Below, one piece after another: positions 34,398 through 42,319 of a stretch of 64,000 bases of DNA (positions are counted from its first letter, which is position 1; each line of letters opens with the position of its first letter). The stretch is from Evansella sp041820985. GTDB lineage: Bacteria > Bacillota > Bacilli > Bacillales > Salisediminibacteriaceae. The DNA lies in the NCBI RefSeq assembly GCF_041820985.1, contig NZ_JBGUAU010000002.1, forward strand, positions 186,001 to 250,000, in the 5' to 3' direction. The notes beneath the pieces were generated by a model. The model had not been told where the DNA came from, made no database searches, and saw nothing but the letters and a program-made list of their open reading frames with translations. The position numbers and the translations under genes were made by a program.

Positions 34398-34658
34398 ATG
34401 ACAAATTCAAATTATTTAAAAGGTGCTGTGGAAGAAATAGAAAATATAATGAATGTTGCAGAAGAACAGTTATCAGATTCTAAACGAATCAAGGAAGGAA
34501 ATCCAGAAGAGTTTACGAATGCTCAGTTACAATTGGAAGAAGCAAATATGGAATTAGAAAAGATGATTGCAAGCGCAACACACGAACAACGCGACCAGCT
34601 AATACGCTTGCAACAACAAGTGCATCATCTTCAAAACAAAATGATCCTAGGATTATAA
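34398..34658 (+). CDS. Small helical protein (DUF2524/YtzC-like)
   Basis: An 86-residue, highly charged helical protein, probably a two-helix coiled coil. The spacing of EFTNAQLQLEEANMELEKM and the late REQLIRL-type segment (QRDQLIRLQQQVHHLQNKMIL) resemble YtzC of B. subtilis (about 90 aa). The ATG at 34398 follows GATGAGGTG; an in-frame GTG at 34389 is part of that site. It ends in its own terminator. Function unknown. Confidence 0.65.
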   Translation: MTNSNYLKGAVEEIENIMNVAEEQLSDSKRIKEGNPEEFTNAQLQLEEANMELEKMIASATHEQRDQLIRLQQQVHHLQNKMILGL

Positions 34659-34709
34659 TTTCCCTTGAGCAACCTTACCATGAAAATTAATACTTGAGAC
34701 AATTACACA

Positions 34710-34743
34710 AGAGGTGGTTAGATATTGATCACCTCTTTTTTTT
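34710..34743 (+). terminator. Intrinsic terminator after the DUF2524-like gene
   Basis: AGAGGTG and CACCTCT form the stem, followed by a run of seven T. Confidence 0.85.
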
Positions 34744-34746
34744 CGT

Positions 34747-35018
34747 ACATACACCCTGAAATTCATTTAGAAAAACTACATAATAGAACAAGAGTTGATC
34801 TCTAATGACGTAAATACACTAAGAAGTAGTTTAGTACTTTCAACTTTATAGGAATTTAGTGTAAGGCCATGAGACTCCTTGAAAATGCTAACGTATTTTA
34901 CTGCGTGAGGTTTATTTTCAAGGAAGCTTATTCATAGTCCTGTGTAATACAGACCATCAAAGTTGTTTAAAACTAGTTAGTTTAAAACCAATTGCTAACG
35001 CGTATTTACAGGGTAGAT
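34747..35018 (+). repeat. R1 intergenic element, copy F (diverged)
   Basis: This copy fills the gap between the DUF2524-like gene and pncA. It keeps TTTAGTGTAAGGCCATGAGACTCC, CATCAAAGTTGTT and the right end GCGTATTTACAGGGTAGAT, but the GC-rich core is replaced by an AT-rich arm (TTGAAAAT ... ATTTTCAA). The left end ACACCCTGAAATTCA is a better mirror of the right end than in other copies. Confidence 0.65.
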
Positions 35019-35087
35019 CCTAGATAGTTCGACCTTGTTTTCTAACCCTCCAAAACGATATAATATTTAAAAGAGGAGAGGGTATTT

Positions 35088-35657
35088 ATGAAAGCATTAA
35101 TAGTAATAGATTATACAAATGATTTTGTTGCTGATGATGGGAAATTAACTTGTGGAGAACGTGGTCAATCAATTGAACAAAGAATTACTGACATCACAAA
35201 AGAATTTATCAATGATCAGGACTACGTTGTTTTTGCAGTAGACGTACACGATGAAAATGATCCATTTCATCCAGAAACAAAACTTTTTCCAGCACATAAC
35301 TTACGAGGAACAAAAGGACGTAAATTATACGGTCAATTAGGAGAATATTTTAATGATGTCGTTCATGAACACAGTGCAGTTTATGAATGGATGGATAAAA
35401 CAAGATATAGTGCATTTGCCGGAACAAACTTAGAAATGAAACTTCGAGAAAGAGGGATAGTAGAGATTCATCTCGTAGGAGTTTGCACGGATATTTGTGT
35501 TTTACATACTGCTGTGGATGCATACAATAAAGGTTTTACAATCGTTGTCCACGCAGATGCTGTTGAGTCGTTTAATCCAACAGGACATGAGTGGGCATTA
35601 GAACATTTTAAAACCACGTTAGGTGCGAAGGTATTAAAGAACGGAATAGTTCTATAA
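35088..35657 (+). CDS. pncA: Nicotinamidase
   Basis: PncA hydrolyses nicotinamide to nicotinate for NAD salvage. The 189-residue isochorismatase-fold protein has the catalytic triad D8, K104 and C137, and metal ligands D52, H54, H61 and H70 in the VDVHDENDPFHPE...PAH region. The ATG at 35088 follows AAGAGGAGAGGG. Length and layout match B. subtilis PncA (183 aa). It stands alone between R1 copy F and a hairpin. Confidence 0.93.
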   Translation: MKALIVIDYTNDFVADDGKLTCGERGQSIEQRITDITKEFINDQDYVVFAVDVHDENDPFHPETKLFPAHNLRGTKGRKLYGQLGEYFNDVVHEHSAVYEWMDKTRYSAFAGTNLEMKLRERGIVEIHLVGVCTDICVLHTAVDAYNKGFTIVVHADAVESFNPTGHEWALEHFKTTLGAKVLKNGIVL

Positions 35658-35682
35658 TACAAGGAATATTCATTATTAATTT

Positions 35683-35725
35683 GAGGATGTCTTAAAAGGT
35701 AAAATTGACCTTTTTAGGCATCCTC
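35683..35725. terminator. Hairpin after pncA
   Basis: GAGGATGTCTTAAAAGGT and ACCTTTTTAGGCATCCTC form an extended imperfect stem. No clear T run follows on the plus strand, so it may be a weak terminator or a processing site. Confidence 0.55.
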
Positions 35726-35748
35726 TGCTATTCATTAGGAGGCTAACT

Positions 35749-36066
35749 TTGATAAAAATTAAGAGTGAGGAACAATTCGATAATCTACAAAAAGGTAATG
35801 ACGAACCAATCATATTATTTATGACTACTCCAATGTGTGGTACATGCCAATTAGCACGTAATTTTTTACTTGTGTTAGAAAAAGTAGACAATGTACCTCC
35901 AATTTATGAAGTAGATGTGAACTATTTTAAATCTTATGCAAACTCATGGGAGATTGAAAGTGTTCCTTGTTTACTTTACATATTAGGAAACTCAATAACT
36001 AAATTATATGCATTTGAATCTGTTACGAAAATATATCAATTTATACAAGACTCAGCAAAAGGATGA
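35749..36066 (+). CDS. Thioredoxin-like protein with CGTC motif
   Basis: A 105-residue thioredoxin-fold protein without a signal peptide, so cytoplasmic. The redox motif is C-G-T-C in TPMCGTCQLAR, and the cis-proline loop is ESVPCLLY. The TTG start follows TAGGAGG. It resembles YtpP-type short thioredoxins, but the identity is not certain. CGTC differs from the CGPC of housekeeping thioredoxin. It stands just upstream of ypgR. Confidence 0.8.
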   Translation: MIKIKSEEQFDNLQKGNDEPIILFMTTPMCGTCQLARNFLLVLEKVDNVPPIYEVDVNYFKSYANSWEIESVPCLLYILGNSITKLYAFESVTKIYQFIQDSAKG

Positions 36067-36168
36067 GAAAAAAGATGCGCATGCATTTTAATTGGGTTGG
36101 CATTTCTTCTGTGTTAGTATTAATAAAGCCATTAATATGATTAAAATTGAAAAGGGGCGAAGTGATGA

Positions 36169-37299
36169 ATGAAAATTATTTCAGTTGAACCTACACCCAG
36201 TCCAAATACAATGAAACTAACATTAAGTCAATCTCTCCCTCAAGGGAAAAGCCATAATTATACAAAAGCTACTGCAGATAATGCACCTGAATTTGTAAAA
36301 CAACTACTTAAGGTCGAAGGTGTTAAGGGAGTATACCACGTCGCAGACTTTATTGCCGTAGAGCGTAACTCAAAGGTAGATTGGAAAAGTATTTTACCCA
36401 AAGTACGTGCTGTTTTTGGTGAAGATGTTCATGATGGGAAAGGCGGAGCACAACAAATAGACGAGCACTATGGTGAAGTAAAGGTGCAAGTTCATATGTT
36501 CAAAAGTATTCCTATTCAAGTGAAGACGATGGCAGGGGATGAAGAGGTTCGTGTTGCTTTACCTGATATGTTTAGAGAAGCAATTGCAAAAGCTACTTTA
36601 CCTGAAGATAATATTGTTGTACAACGTAAATGGGTAGATTTTCGAGCTAGATATGGTGACTTACATGAAGTAGCAGAGGAAGTAGCTGAAGAAATGCAAG
36701 CTACATATACAGAACAGCGTTTAGAGGAATTAGTAGCAGAAGCTCATGCTCAAAAGAATGCAAGAGAAAAAGCAAGTAGTAAAAAATGGCTCCAAGTCAC
36801 TGTTGATATGCTTGATAACCCAGATTGGAAAAAAAGGTTTGCAGCACTAGAACAAATGGACCCAACTATAAAGGATTTACCTGTATTAGAAAAAGCCTTA
36901 AAAGATGAGAAAGCATCTATAAGACGCTTAGCTACCGTTTATTTTGGAATGATTGAAGATGAGAATGTCTTACCTTATTTGTACGAAGCATTAAAAGATT
37001 CCTCTGTAACTGTACGTAGAACTGCTGGAGATGCCCTTTCCGATATTGGGAGTACAAAGGCTATTCCAGCAATGATAGAAGCATTATCTGATAAGAACAA
37101 ACTAGTTCGTTGGAGAGCGGCGATGTTTTTATATGAAATAGGAGATGAGTCGGCAGTAGAAGCTTTAAAGCAGAGGGAAGATGATCCTGAATTTGAAGTG
37201 AGCATGCAGATTAAGTTAGCCCTAGCCCGTATTGAAGGTGGCGAAGAAGCAAAAGGGTCAGTCTGGAAGCAAATGACAGAAGCTTTTGATAAAAAATAA
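36169..37299 (+). CDS. ypgR: YpgR-type HEAT-repeat protein with Nfu-like N-terminal domain
   Basis: A 376-residue protein equal in length to B. subtilis YpgR (conserved virulence factor C family). Residues 1-90 resemble the NifU/Nfu N-terminal scaffold domain (EPTPSPNTMKLTL, VEGVKGVYHVADFIAVER). Residues about 195-350 are PBS-lyase HEAT repeats (VRRTAGDALSDIGSTKAIPAMIEAL). AAAGGGG and the adjacent bases precede the ATG. The mix suggests a scaffold or adaptor, perhaps for iron-sulfur proteins; that is inference. A terminator follows. Confidence 0.88.
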   Translation: MKIISVEPTPSPNTMKLTLSQSLPQGKSHNYTKATADNAPEFVKQLLKVEGVKGVYHVADFIAVERNSKVDWKSILPKVRAVFGEDVHDGKGGAQQIDEHYGEVKVQVHMFKSIPIQVKTMAGDEEVRVALPDMFREAIAKATLPEDNIVVQRKWVDFRARYGDLHEVAEEVAEEMQATYTEQRLEELVAEAHAQKNAREKASSKKWLQVTVDMLDNPDWKKRFAALEQMDPTIKDLPVLEKALKDEKASIRRLATVYFGMIEDENVLPYLYEALKDSSVTVRRTAGDALSDIGSTKAIPAMIEALSDKNKLVRWRAAMFLYEIGDESAVEALKQREDDPEFEVSMQIKLALARIEGGEEAKGSVWKQMTEAFDKK

Positions 37300-37308
37300 C
37301 AAAAAAAG

Positions 37309-37352
37309 CAGATATCTTAAGAAGAAGTAATTCTTTTTTAGATATCTGTTTA
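37309..37352 (+). terminator. Intrinsic terminator after ypgR
   Basis: CAGATATCT and AGATATCTG form the stem around an AT-rich loop, followed by TTTATT. Confidence 0.7.
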
Positions 37353-37391
37353 TTATTATATTAGCTTAGTTGACTAATACAAAAACAAACA

Positions 37392-37637
37392 AATACTACA
37401 ACCATGGCGGATGAAAATACGTTATGAGTATAGTTAGTACCATTCATTTTCTATGGAATGAGCGCAAGTCCACGAACTCCAGTGGGAAGCAGAGTAAAGG
37501 CGAGACCCCGTAGCGACGTAGTCGTGGAGGGGGCTCGGCAACTCCCCACAGGAAAGGAGTGGACAGAAGCGAATGGAATACAACCAACAAAGTTAGTATT
37601 CCATATTAGTCTGATACGCATATTATCAGGGTAGGCA
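37392..37637 (+). repeat. R1 intergenic element, copy G
   Basis: This full-length copy is of the C/D subfamily. The left end is CATGGCGGATGAAAATACG and the right end CGCATATTATCAGGGTAGG. The core reads GCGAGACCCCG, then TAGCGACGTAGTCG, then GGAGGGGGCTC, allowing a CCCC/GGGG stem where copy C has ACC/GGT. A minus-strand open frame across it is not a gene. Confidence 0.85.
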
Positions 37638-37734
37638 ACATGGATTTTATTGTTAATGAAATAGCATAACCTCATTTATTTATGATAAAGTACAAATGGA
37701 GGAAGTATTAAAAAATGAAACGGAGAGAAATTCA

Positions 37735-37947
37735 ATGAGTAGAGACGAAATAATCAACCAACTGAAAGAAAGAAACATGGAAGAAATAATAGAATTAATT
37801 GAAGACGCTGAAAATGGAAACCTAGAAGAATTAGAATTAGCAAAAGCGTTAGGCTTACTTCGAGATGAAACGCTCAATGATTTAGTTATAAAGTTATTAG
37901 AGGAAAATGGTGTGAACATAATATACTTAGAGGATGATGAAGAGTAA
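37735..37947 (+). CDS. Small acidic protein upstream of ydbS (weak resemblance to sigma-70 region 1.1)
   Basis: A 70-residue acidic protein. The ATG at 37735 follows CGGAGAG; an in-frame ATG at 37696 has no ribosome site. The C-terminal half (ETLNDLVIKLLEENGVNIIYLEDDEE) resembles in pattern the last helix and strand of sigma-70 region 1.1. This is a pattern impression only. Its stop is 13 bases before the ydbS start, so it is probably the first gene of a three-gene unit with ydbS and ydbT. Not recognised otherwise. Confidence 0.65.
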   Translation: MSRDEIINQLKERNMEEIIELIEDAENGNLEELELAKALGLLRDETLNDLVIKLLEENGVNIIYLEDDEE

Positions 37948-37960
37948 GGGGAGGGAAGAT

Positions 37961-38440
37961 ATGAGAGAAAAGCCAGATCAACGTTTAGCAACTAAAACAC
38001 TCAAGGTTTGGCGAATCGTAGCTTTAATAGAATGGTGTTTTATGTTGCTCATTCCAATAGGTTACGGGTTTGCTTGGTGGTATTTTTCGATACCCCAATG
38101 GCCTATATATGTTTTAATTGGGTTAGCAATAATAATAGCTTATTTCAAGATTTTTGTTATTCCAAAACTTCAATGGAGAAAATGGCGGTATAAAATTTTT
38201 GAAAACGAAGTAGAGCTAATGTATGGTGTATTTGTTGTCAGAAGAGTAATTATACCGATGATACGTGTACAACACGTTGACACAAAACAAGGCCCTATTT
38301 TACGCTACTATGGCTTATCAACAGTAACCATTTCTACAGCAGCAACTGTTCATGAGATACCAGGTCTAGAGGAATATACAGCAGATAACTTACGTGATAA
38401 TATTGCAAAGTTAGCAAGGGAAGCTGATCCAGATGAGTGA
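37961..38440 (+). CDS. ydbS: YdbS-type bPH2-domain membrane protein
   Basis: A 159-residue protein, the same length as B. subtilis YdbS. Two membrane helices (about 20-65) are followed by a bacterial PH-like (bPH2, formerly DUF304) domain: YKIFENEVELMYGVFVVRRVIIPMIRVQHVDTKQGP. The ATG at 37961 follows GGGGAGGGAAG. ydbT overlaps its end by eight bases. In B. subtilis the YdbS-YdbT pair gives tolerance to an antimicrobial peptide; transfer of that role is inference. Confidence 0.9.
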   Translation: MREKPDQRLATKTLKVWRIVALIEWCFMLLIPIGYGFAWWYFSIPQWPIYVLIGLAIIIAYFKIFVIPKLQWRKWRYKIFENEVELMYGVFVVRRVIIPMIRVQHVDTKQGPILRYYGLSTVTISTAATVHEIPGLEEYTADNLRDNIAKLAREADPDE

Positions 38441-39920
38441 TTGGAATAGACAACATAGTACAGCTATTTTTATAAGCTTTTTAAATAATCTAAAAGAGAT
38501 GTTATTTACAGTTATTGCTGTGGTTATATTTGGACAGTCCTCGCAAGCTGGTGGAATTGGGTATTACACTGTTTTCTTTAGTATCATTTTAATTTTATCG
38601 TTAGCTAGCGGAGTAATAAAATGGTTGACCTTTAAATACCGTCTTGTGGATAATGAATTACAAATTAAACAAGGACTAATTTTTAGAAAAAATAGATACA
38701 TAAGAAAAGAAAGAATACAAAGTATTGATATTAACGCAAAAGTAATACAACGAATGTTTCAACTTGTGGAACTAAGGATTGAAACCGCAGGTGGAGGATT
38801 AGAGCCTGAGTTCCGTATTGTTGCATTAAAACGTTCTGAAGCAGAAATTATTAAGGAAGAATTGTTACTTAATACAAAGGACATAGTGTTGCAAGATGAA
38901 GCAGAAAATCAGCAATTAGTTAATGTTGATAATGCGGAAATGAATAAAGGTGAGACTGAAAATAAACCGGATTTTTCCTGGGATCTTTCTAATAATCGAC
39001 TTATTATTGCAGCTATTACATCCAGTGGTATTGGAATCGCAGTTACATTTGTTGCAGCTATCATGACGCAATTACAGCAACTAATACCTGAAGCAATATA
39101 TGAGAATGTATTAGGTTGGATCATTCATTCAAGTATTTTGTATATATTTTTTTGGATACTAGCAATTTTATTGATTGGATGGATTATAACTTTTATCAGC
39201 ACATTACTTAAATACGGAAAGTTCCGAATTATCAAGGAAGGAAATGATATTCAAATATCTCGAGGCATTCTTGAACAACGTCAGTTGACATTATCTGCAA
39301 ATAAAATTACAACAGTCCGCCTTGTACAGAACATATTTCGCCAACCTTTTGGTTACGTGTCTGTTTATGTTGAGAGTGCTGGTGGTGGGAGAAAAGAAGA
39401 GGATTTATCAACAATACTAATTCCTATATGTAAAAAAGACGAAGTAAATGTACTTTTGAACGACCTTTTACCACAGTTTGTAGTGAAGCGATCGTATGAG
39501 TCGTTACCAAAACAAAGTATTCGCAGGTATATCATTAAGCTAACATTTCCGTTTATCGTCATTGCGATTTTAAGTTCTCTTTTTGCACCATTTGGTTGGA
39601 TAGCATGGATTTTTCCAGTTATAGCGGCAGGATTTGGCTTCTGGCAATATGTTGATGCTGGTATTGGCAAAGACGAACATGTAATAATGATGAAAACAAG
39701 AGCAATATCATTGCAAGAAGCGATTGTTCCAAAATACAGAATACAAGCATTAAACACATCACAATCAATGTTGCAGAAAATGGATGATCTTTACACCATT
39801 CGAGTTTCGATTATTACTAGTGTGATAGGAAAAACTTTTATGGTCCGACATATCAGTCGATTACAAATGGAGGAAATATTATTGTGGTTTTCATATGAGA
39901 AAGATACCCGAGAGAAATAA
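38433..39920 (+). CDS. ydbT: YdbT-type protein with multiple bPH2 domains
   Basis: A 495-residue membrane protein, near the B. subtilis YdbT length (493). Three pairs of membrane helices alternate with bPH2 domains; the VDNELQIKQGLIFRKNRYIRKERIQSIDI and later IQISRGILEQRQLTLSANKITTVRLVQNIFRQPFGY segments show the repeat. The start overlaps ydbS out of frame, implying coupling. It is thought to form a membrane complex with YdbS. A bidirectional terminator follows. Confidence 0.92.
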   Translation: MSDWNRQHSTAIFISFLNNLKEMLFTVIAVVIFGQSSQAGGIGYYTVFFSIILILSLASGVIKWLTFKYRLVDNELQIKQGLIFRKNRYIRKERIQSIDINAKVIQRMFQLVELRIETAGGGLEPEFRIVALKRSEAEIIKEELLLNTKDIVLQDEAENQQLVNVDNAEMNKGETENKPDFSWDLSNNRLIIAAITSSGIGIAVTFVAAIMTQLQQLIPEAIYENVLGWIIHSSILYIFFWILAILLIGWIITFISTLLKYGKFRIIKEGNDIQISRGILEQRQLTLSANKITTVRLVQNIFRQPFGYVSVYVESAGGGRKEEDLSTILIPICKKDEVNVLLNDLLPQFVVKRSYESLPKQSIRRYIIKLTFPFIVIAILSSLFAPFGWIAWIFPVIAAGFGFWQYVDAGIGKDEHVIMMKTRAISLQEAIVPKYRIQALNTSQSMLQKMDDLYTIRVSIITSVIGKTFMVRHISRLQMEEILLWFSYEKDTREK

Positions 39921-39946
39921 AGATATTCTCTTGGGTATCTTTCTTT
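39900..39946. terminator. Bidirectional terminator between ydbT and the DUF2777-like gene
   Basis: AAAGATACCCGAGAGA and TCTCTTGGGTATCTTT pair across a 10-base loop, with T-rich flanks on both strands. The left arm overlaps the ydbT stop. Confidence 0.88.
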
Positions 39947-40914
39947 TATTCATTTGATAATTGTGTTGCATAGGTTGTTAGAACACGTTCTCCTGCGTCA
40001 GATGTAAACTCAAAACGGTCAAATGTTACAGGCTTTCCATTGTGCTTCGCTGTTCTTTCATAATGGTGTTGTACAACAAATTGATTATTGGAATTTGCAT
40101 AAGAAATAAAGTTTACGCCATGAAATTGTTCTTGATCAAATGAGTTTAGCAATTGCATTAATAAGGAATTATGACAATATACAGAGTGTTCATGACCAAT
40201 CCCCAGCTTCTGTAAGCCTTTTTCAAGTGCATGTAACGATGCATTTTCTAATTCATTAATTAAAATACGATAAGGATCAAACTGAGTTTTATTAAGACGT
40301 ATGGTAGACCCATGTGTTAAATCCTTTTGACGATTATTTTTATTAATTACAAAAGTCAAACCCGAAACATAGGTAGCCTGTACCCATTCTCCATCAACAT
40401 TAATTTCAAACTCAAATGGACAACCTTCAATAGACATAGTTTCACGCTTATCTTCATCTAAAATATGAACTTTACGTCCCTTTTTCACGAGTTGATAATA
40501 TTCGTAACTATCTTCAAAAACTAGATGTTCTGCATGAAGTCTTCGTAACTCCTGCTGAATAAGAGAGAGAATTATTTCAGAGTCTTGATTTATTTGCTGA
40601 ACTTCGTCCCATTTCTCCTTTAATGCATGTTTCACAGAATCATTGTAATTTGTGGTAAATGGGTGTGGCAAAAGAGCTATCCTTTGTCCAGAGCATTCAT
40701 GATGTTGGTCTTCTTTTAAAAATGGTTCAACCAACTCCAATTTATCGAAATCGAAATCGGGATACTCATAAATACCAGTGATGCGAGTTAGAGCGCGCCA
40801 AGGTTTATTTGGTTCTGTTATCATTTTTTCTAAAATCCCAATATATTGACCATGATCGCCTTCATCAATTAACACTTCTTGTCCAATAAATTGTTTTGCT
40901 TTTTTTCGGTCCAT
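39946..40914 (-). CDS. Conserved hypothetical protein (DUF2777-like)
   Basis: A 322-residue soluble protein. The N-terminal segment MDRKKAKQFIGQEVLIDEG with the later PWRALTRITGIYEYP resembles the beta-barrel start of DUF2777 proteins known from Bacillus. No catalytic motif is seen. The ATG at 40914 is preceded by GTGGGGA; the GTG at 40926 is less likely. A perfect AT palindrome lies about 56 bases upstream. Function unknown. Confidence 0.65.
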   Translation of the reverse strand: MDRKKAKQFIGQEVLIDEGDHGQYIGILEKMITEPNKPWRALTRITGIYEYPDFDFDKLELVEPFLKEDQHHECSGQRIALLPHPFTTNYNDSVKHALKEKWDEVQQINQDSEIILSLIQQELRRLHAEHLVFEDSYEYYQLVKKGRKVHILDEDKRETMSIEGCPFEFEINVDGEWVQATYVSGLTFVINKNNRQKDLTHGSTIRLNKTQFDPYRILINELENASLHALEKGLQKLGIGHEHSVYCHNSLLMQLLNSFDQEQFHGVNFISYANSNNQFVVQHHYERTAKHNGKPVTFDRFEFTSDAGERVLTTYATQLSNE

Positions 40915-40969
40915 ATGAATCCCCACTTTAAATTTCTGTTATGCTTTATTAAAAAGCTAATGAATTATT

Positions 40970-40989
40970 AAGTATATTATAATATACTT
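40970..40989. promoter_or_regulatory. Perfect 20-bp palindrome upstream of the DUF2777-like gene
   Basis: The 20 bases at 40970-40989 (AAGTATATTA joined to its reverse complement) are an exact palindrome. It may be an operator or part of the promoter region. AT-rich sequence makes chance more likely than for a GC-rich site. Confidence 0.4.
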
Positions 40990-41079
40990 TTGGACTCACT
41001 AAAACCTAAAAAGCTATGATATTCAAAGGAAATGAAATGTTTATATTAAATTTTCAATATAAAGTAGTAGATAATCTAG

Positions 41080-41288
41080 TGCATGAATATATGTTGTGAG
41101 GTCCTTTTCGTTGCGACAAGTTAACCAAAGCTTTATAGAATCAGTGAATGCCCACGGAACTCCATGAAAGTCCGTACGCAATATCTGCGTGCGTTACTTT
41201 GCGTGTAAAGATTTGAAACCAACAAAGATAGTAATACTAGATAAGTTATCCACTGATAAGAAGATAAACATATTATACGAGGGTAGAC
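41080..41288 (+). repeat. R1 intergenic element, copy H (diverged)
   Basis: Recognisable by CACGGAACTCCATGAAAG, ACCAACAAAGATAGTAATACTAGATAAGTTATCCAC in part, and the right end ACGAGGGTAGAC. The left end is unclear. The core arm is replaced by a GTACGCAATATCTGCGTGC hairpin. It occupies the 667-base gap between the DUF2777-like gene and sigI; the rest of the gap (41290-41520) shows nothing recognisable. Confidence 0.65.
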
Positions 41289-41520
41289 ACATATTAATGT
41301 CTCTATTTGAAAGTTACATAATCTAGTTAAAAAGACCTATGAAAACCAACTGAAAACTAGTAGCGATTACTTTCCTAATCATATGATATACAGTGTATTT
41401 AAGGGATATAATAGCCTAACTATCGTAATGAGATTGTAAATAATTTAACAAGAAATTAATGCTAGGATAGGCACATGTACCTTTGGATAGGAAAGAAGAA
41501 AAATATATTATGAAATAATG

Positions 41521-41548
41521 CCCCCATATAATAGTAAAATGGGTCGAA
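41521..41548 (+). promoter_or_regulatory. Candidate sigma-I promoter of sigI-rsgI
   Basis: CCCCC (41521-41525, with ATG before and AT after) and CGAA (41545-41548) match the two elements of known sigma-I promoters, which autoregulate sigI in B. subtilis. The site is 34 bases upstream of the sigI start. The 19-base gap should be compared with experimentally mapped sites. Confidence 0.6.
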
Positions 41549-41581
41549 TAAATAGATGACTAAAAATGAGAGGTGTTTTCC

Positions 41582-42319
41582 GTGCTAAAGCGCCTAAGCA
41601 TACTAGAAAAGGTGTCCGTAGAGGAAAATATAAGACACATTCAACTAGGTGATAAGGAAAAACAAAATGAATTTATTGCAAATTATATACCTTTTATAAA
41701 AGGTACAACAGCGAAAGTGTGTAAACGTTATATAGGTAATTCAAATGACGAGGAATTTAGTATTGCCCTTATTGCTTTTAACGAGGCGATAGAGCAATTC
41801 TCTCCATCGAAGGGATGTTCCTTCCTTTCCTTTGCGAGCCTTGTTATGAGACGTAGAATAATTGATTATATTCGATATGAACAAAGGAGAAGGGTTACCT
41901 TATCGCTTGATTATGAGGAACAAGATAAAGAGAAGATGGAAAATGTTATTGAAATAAAGGCCTCATTTAAAGAGTACGAAAAGAGTCTTGAGGCTGAGTA
42001 TCGAAGAGAAGAAATAATTCACTTGCAAGAGCAATTAAAATTATATCGAATTACAATAGTAGAAGTAGCAGAACAATCTCCGAAACATAGAGATGCTAGA
42101 GATAATATGTTAAAAATTGCAAAGATAGTAATAACCCATGATGAATTAAAAAAGTTTTTAATAGATAAGAAACGTCTGCCGTTAAAGAAATTAGCTACGA
42201 TTAGTGAGATGAGTAGAAAAACGATGGAACGTAATAGGAAATATATTATTACACTGTGTATCATAATGATGGAAGACTACCAATATTTGCAAGACTATAT
42301 AAAGGAGTGGATCTCATGA
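41582..42319 (+). CDS. sigI: RNA polymerase sigma factor SigI
   Basis: A 245-residue sigma-70 family factor of the SigI type (B. subtilis 251 aa), linked to heat and cell-wall stress. Region 2 is clear: EFSIALIAFNEAIEQFSPSKGCSFLSFASLVMRRRIIDYIRYEQRR. The C-terminal third has the SigI-specific DNA-binding domain (LPLKKLATISEMSRKTMERNRKYI). The GTG at 41582 after GAGAGG is favoured over GTG 41573. The stop overlaps rsgI by four bases, the usual operon. Confidence 0.94.
   Translation: MLKRLSILEKVSVEENIRHIQLGDKEKQNEFIANYIPFIKGTTAKVCKRYIGNSNDEEFSIALIAFNEAIEQFSPSKGCSFLSFASLVMRRRIIDYIRYEQRRRVTLSLDYEEQDKEKMENVIEIKASFKEYEKSLEAEYRREEIIHLQEQLKLYRITIVEVAEQSPKHRDARDNMLKIAKIVITHDELKKFLIDKKRLPLKKLATISEMSRKTMERNRKYIITLCIIMMEDYQYLQDYIKEWIS

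Noticed and set aside
37451..37675. A minus-strand 74-codon frame
   Set aside because: It is the same repeat-derived frame, here in R1 copy G.
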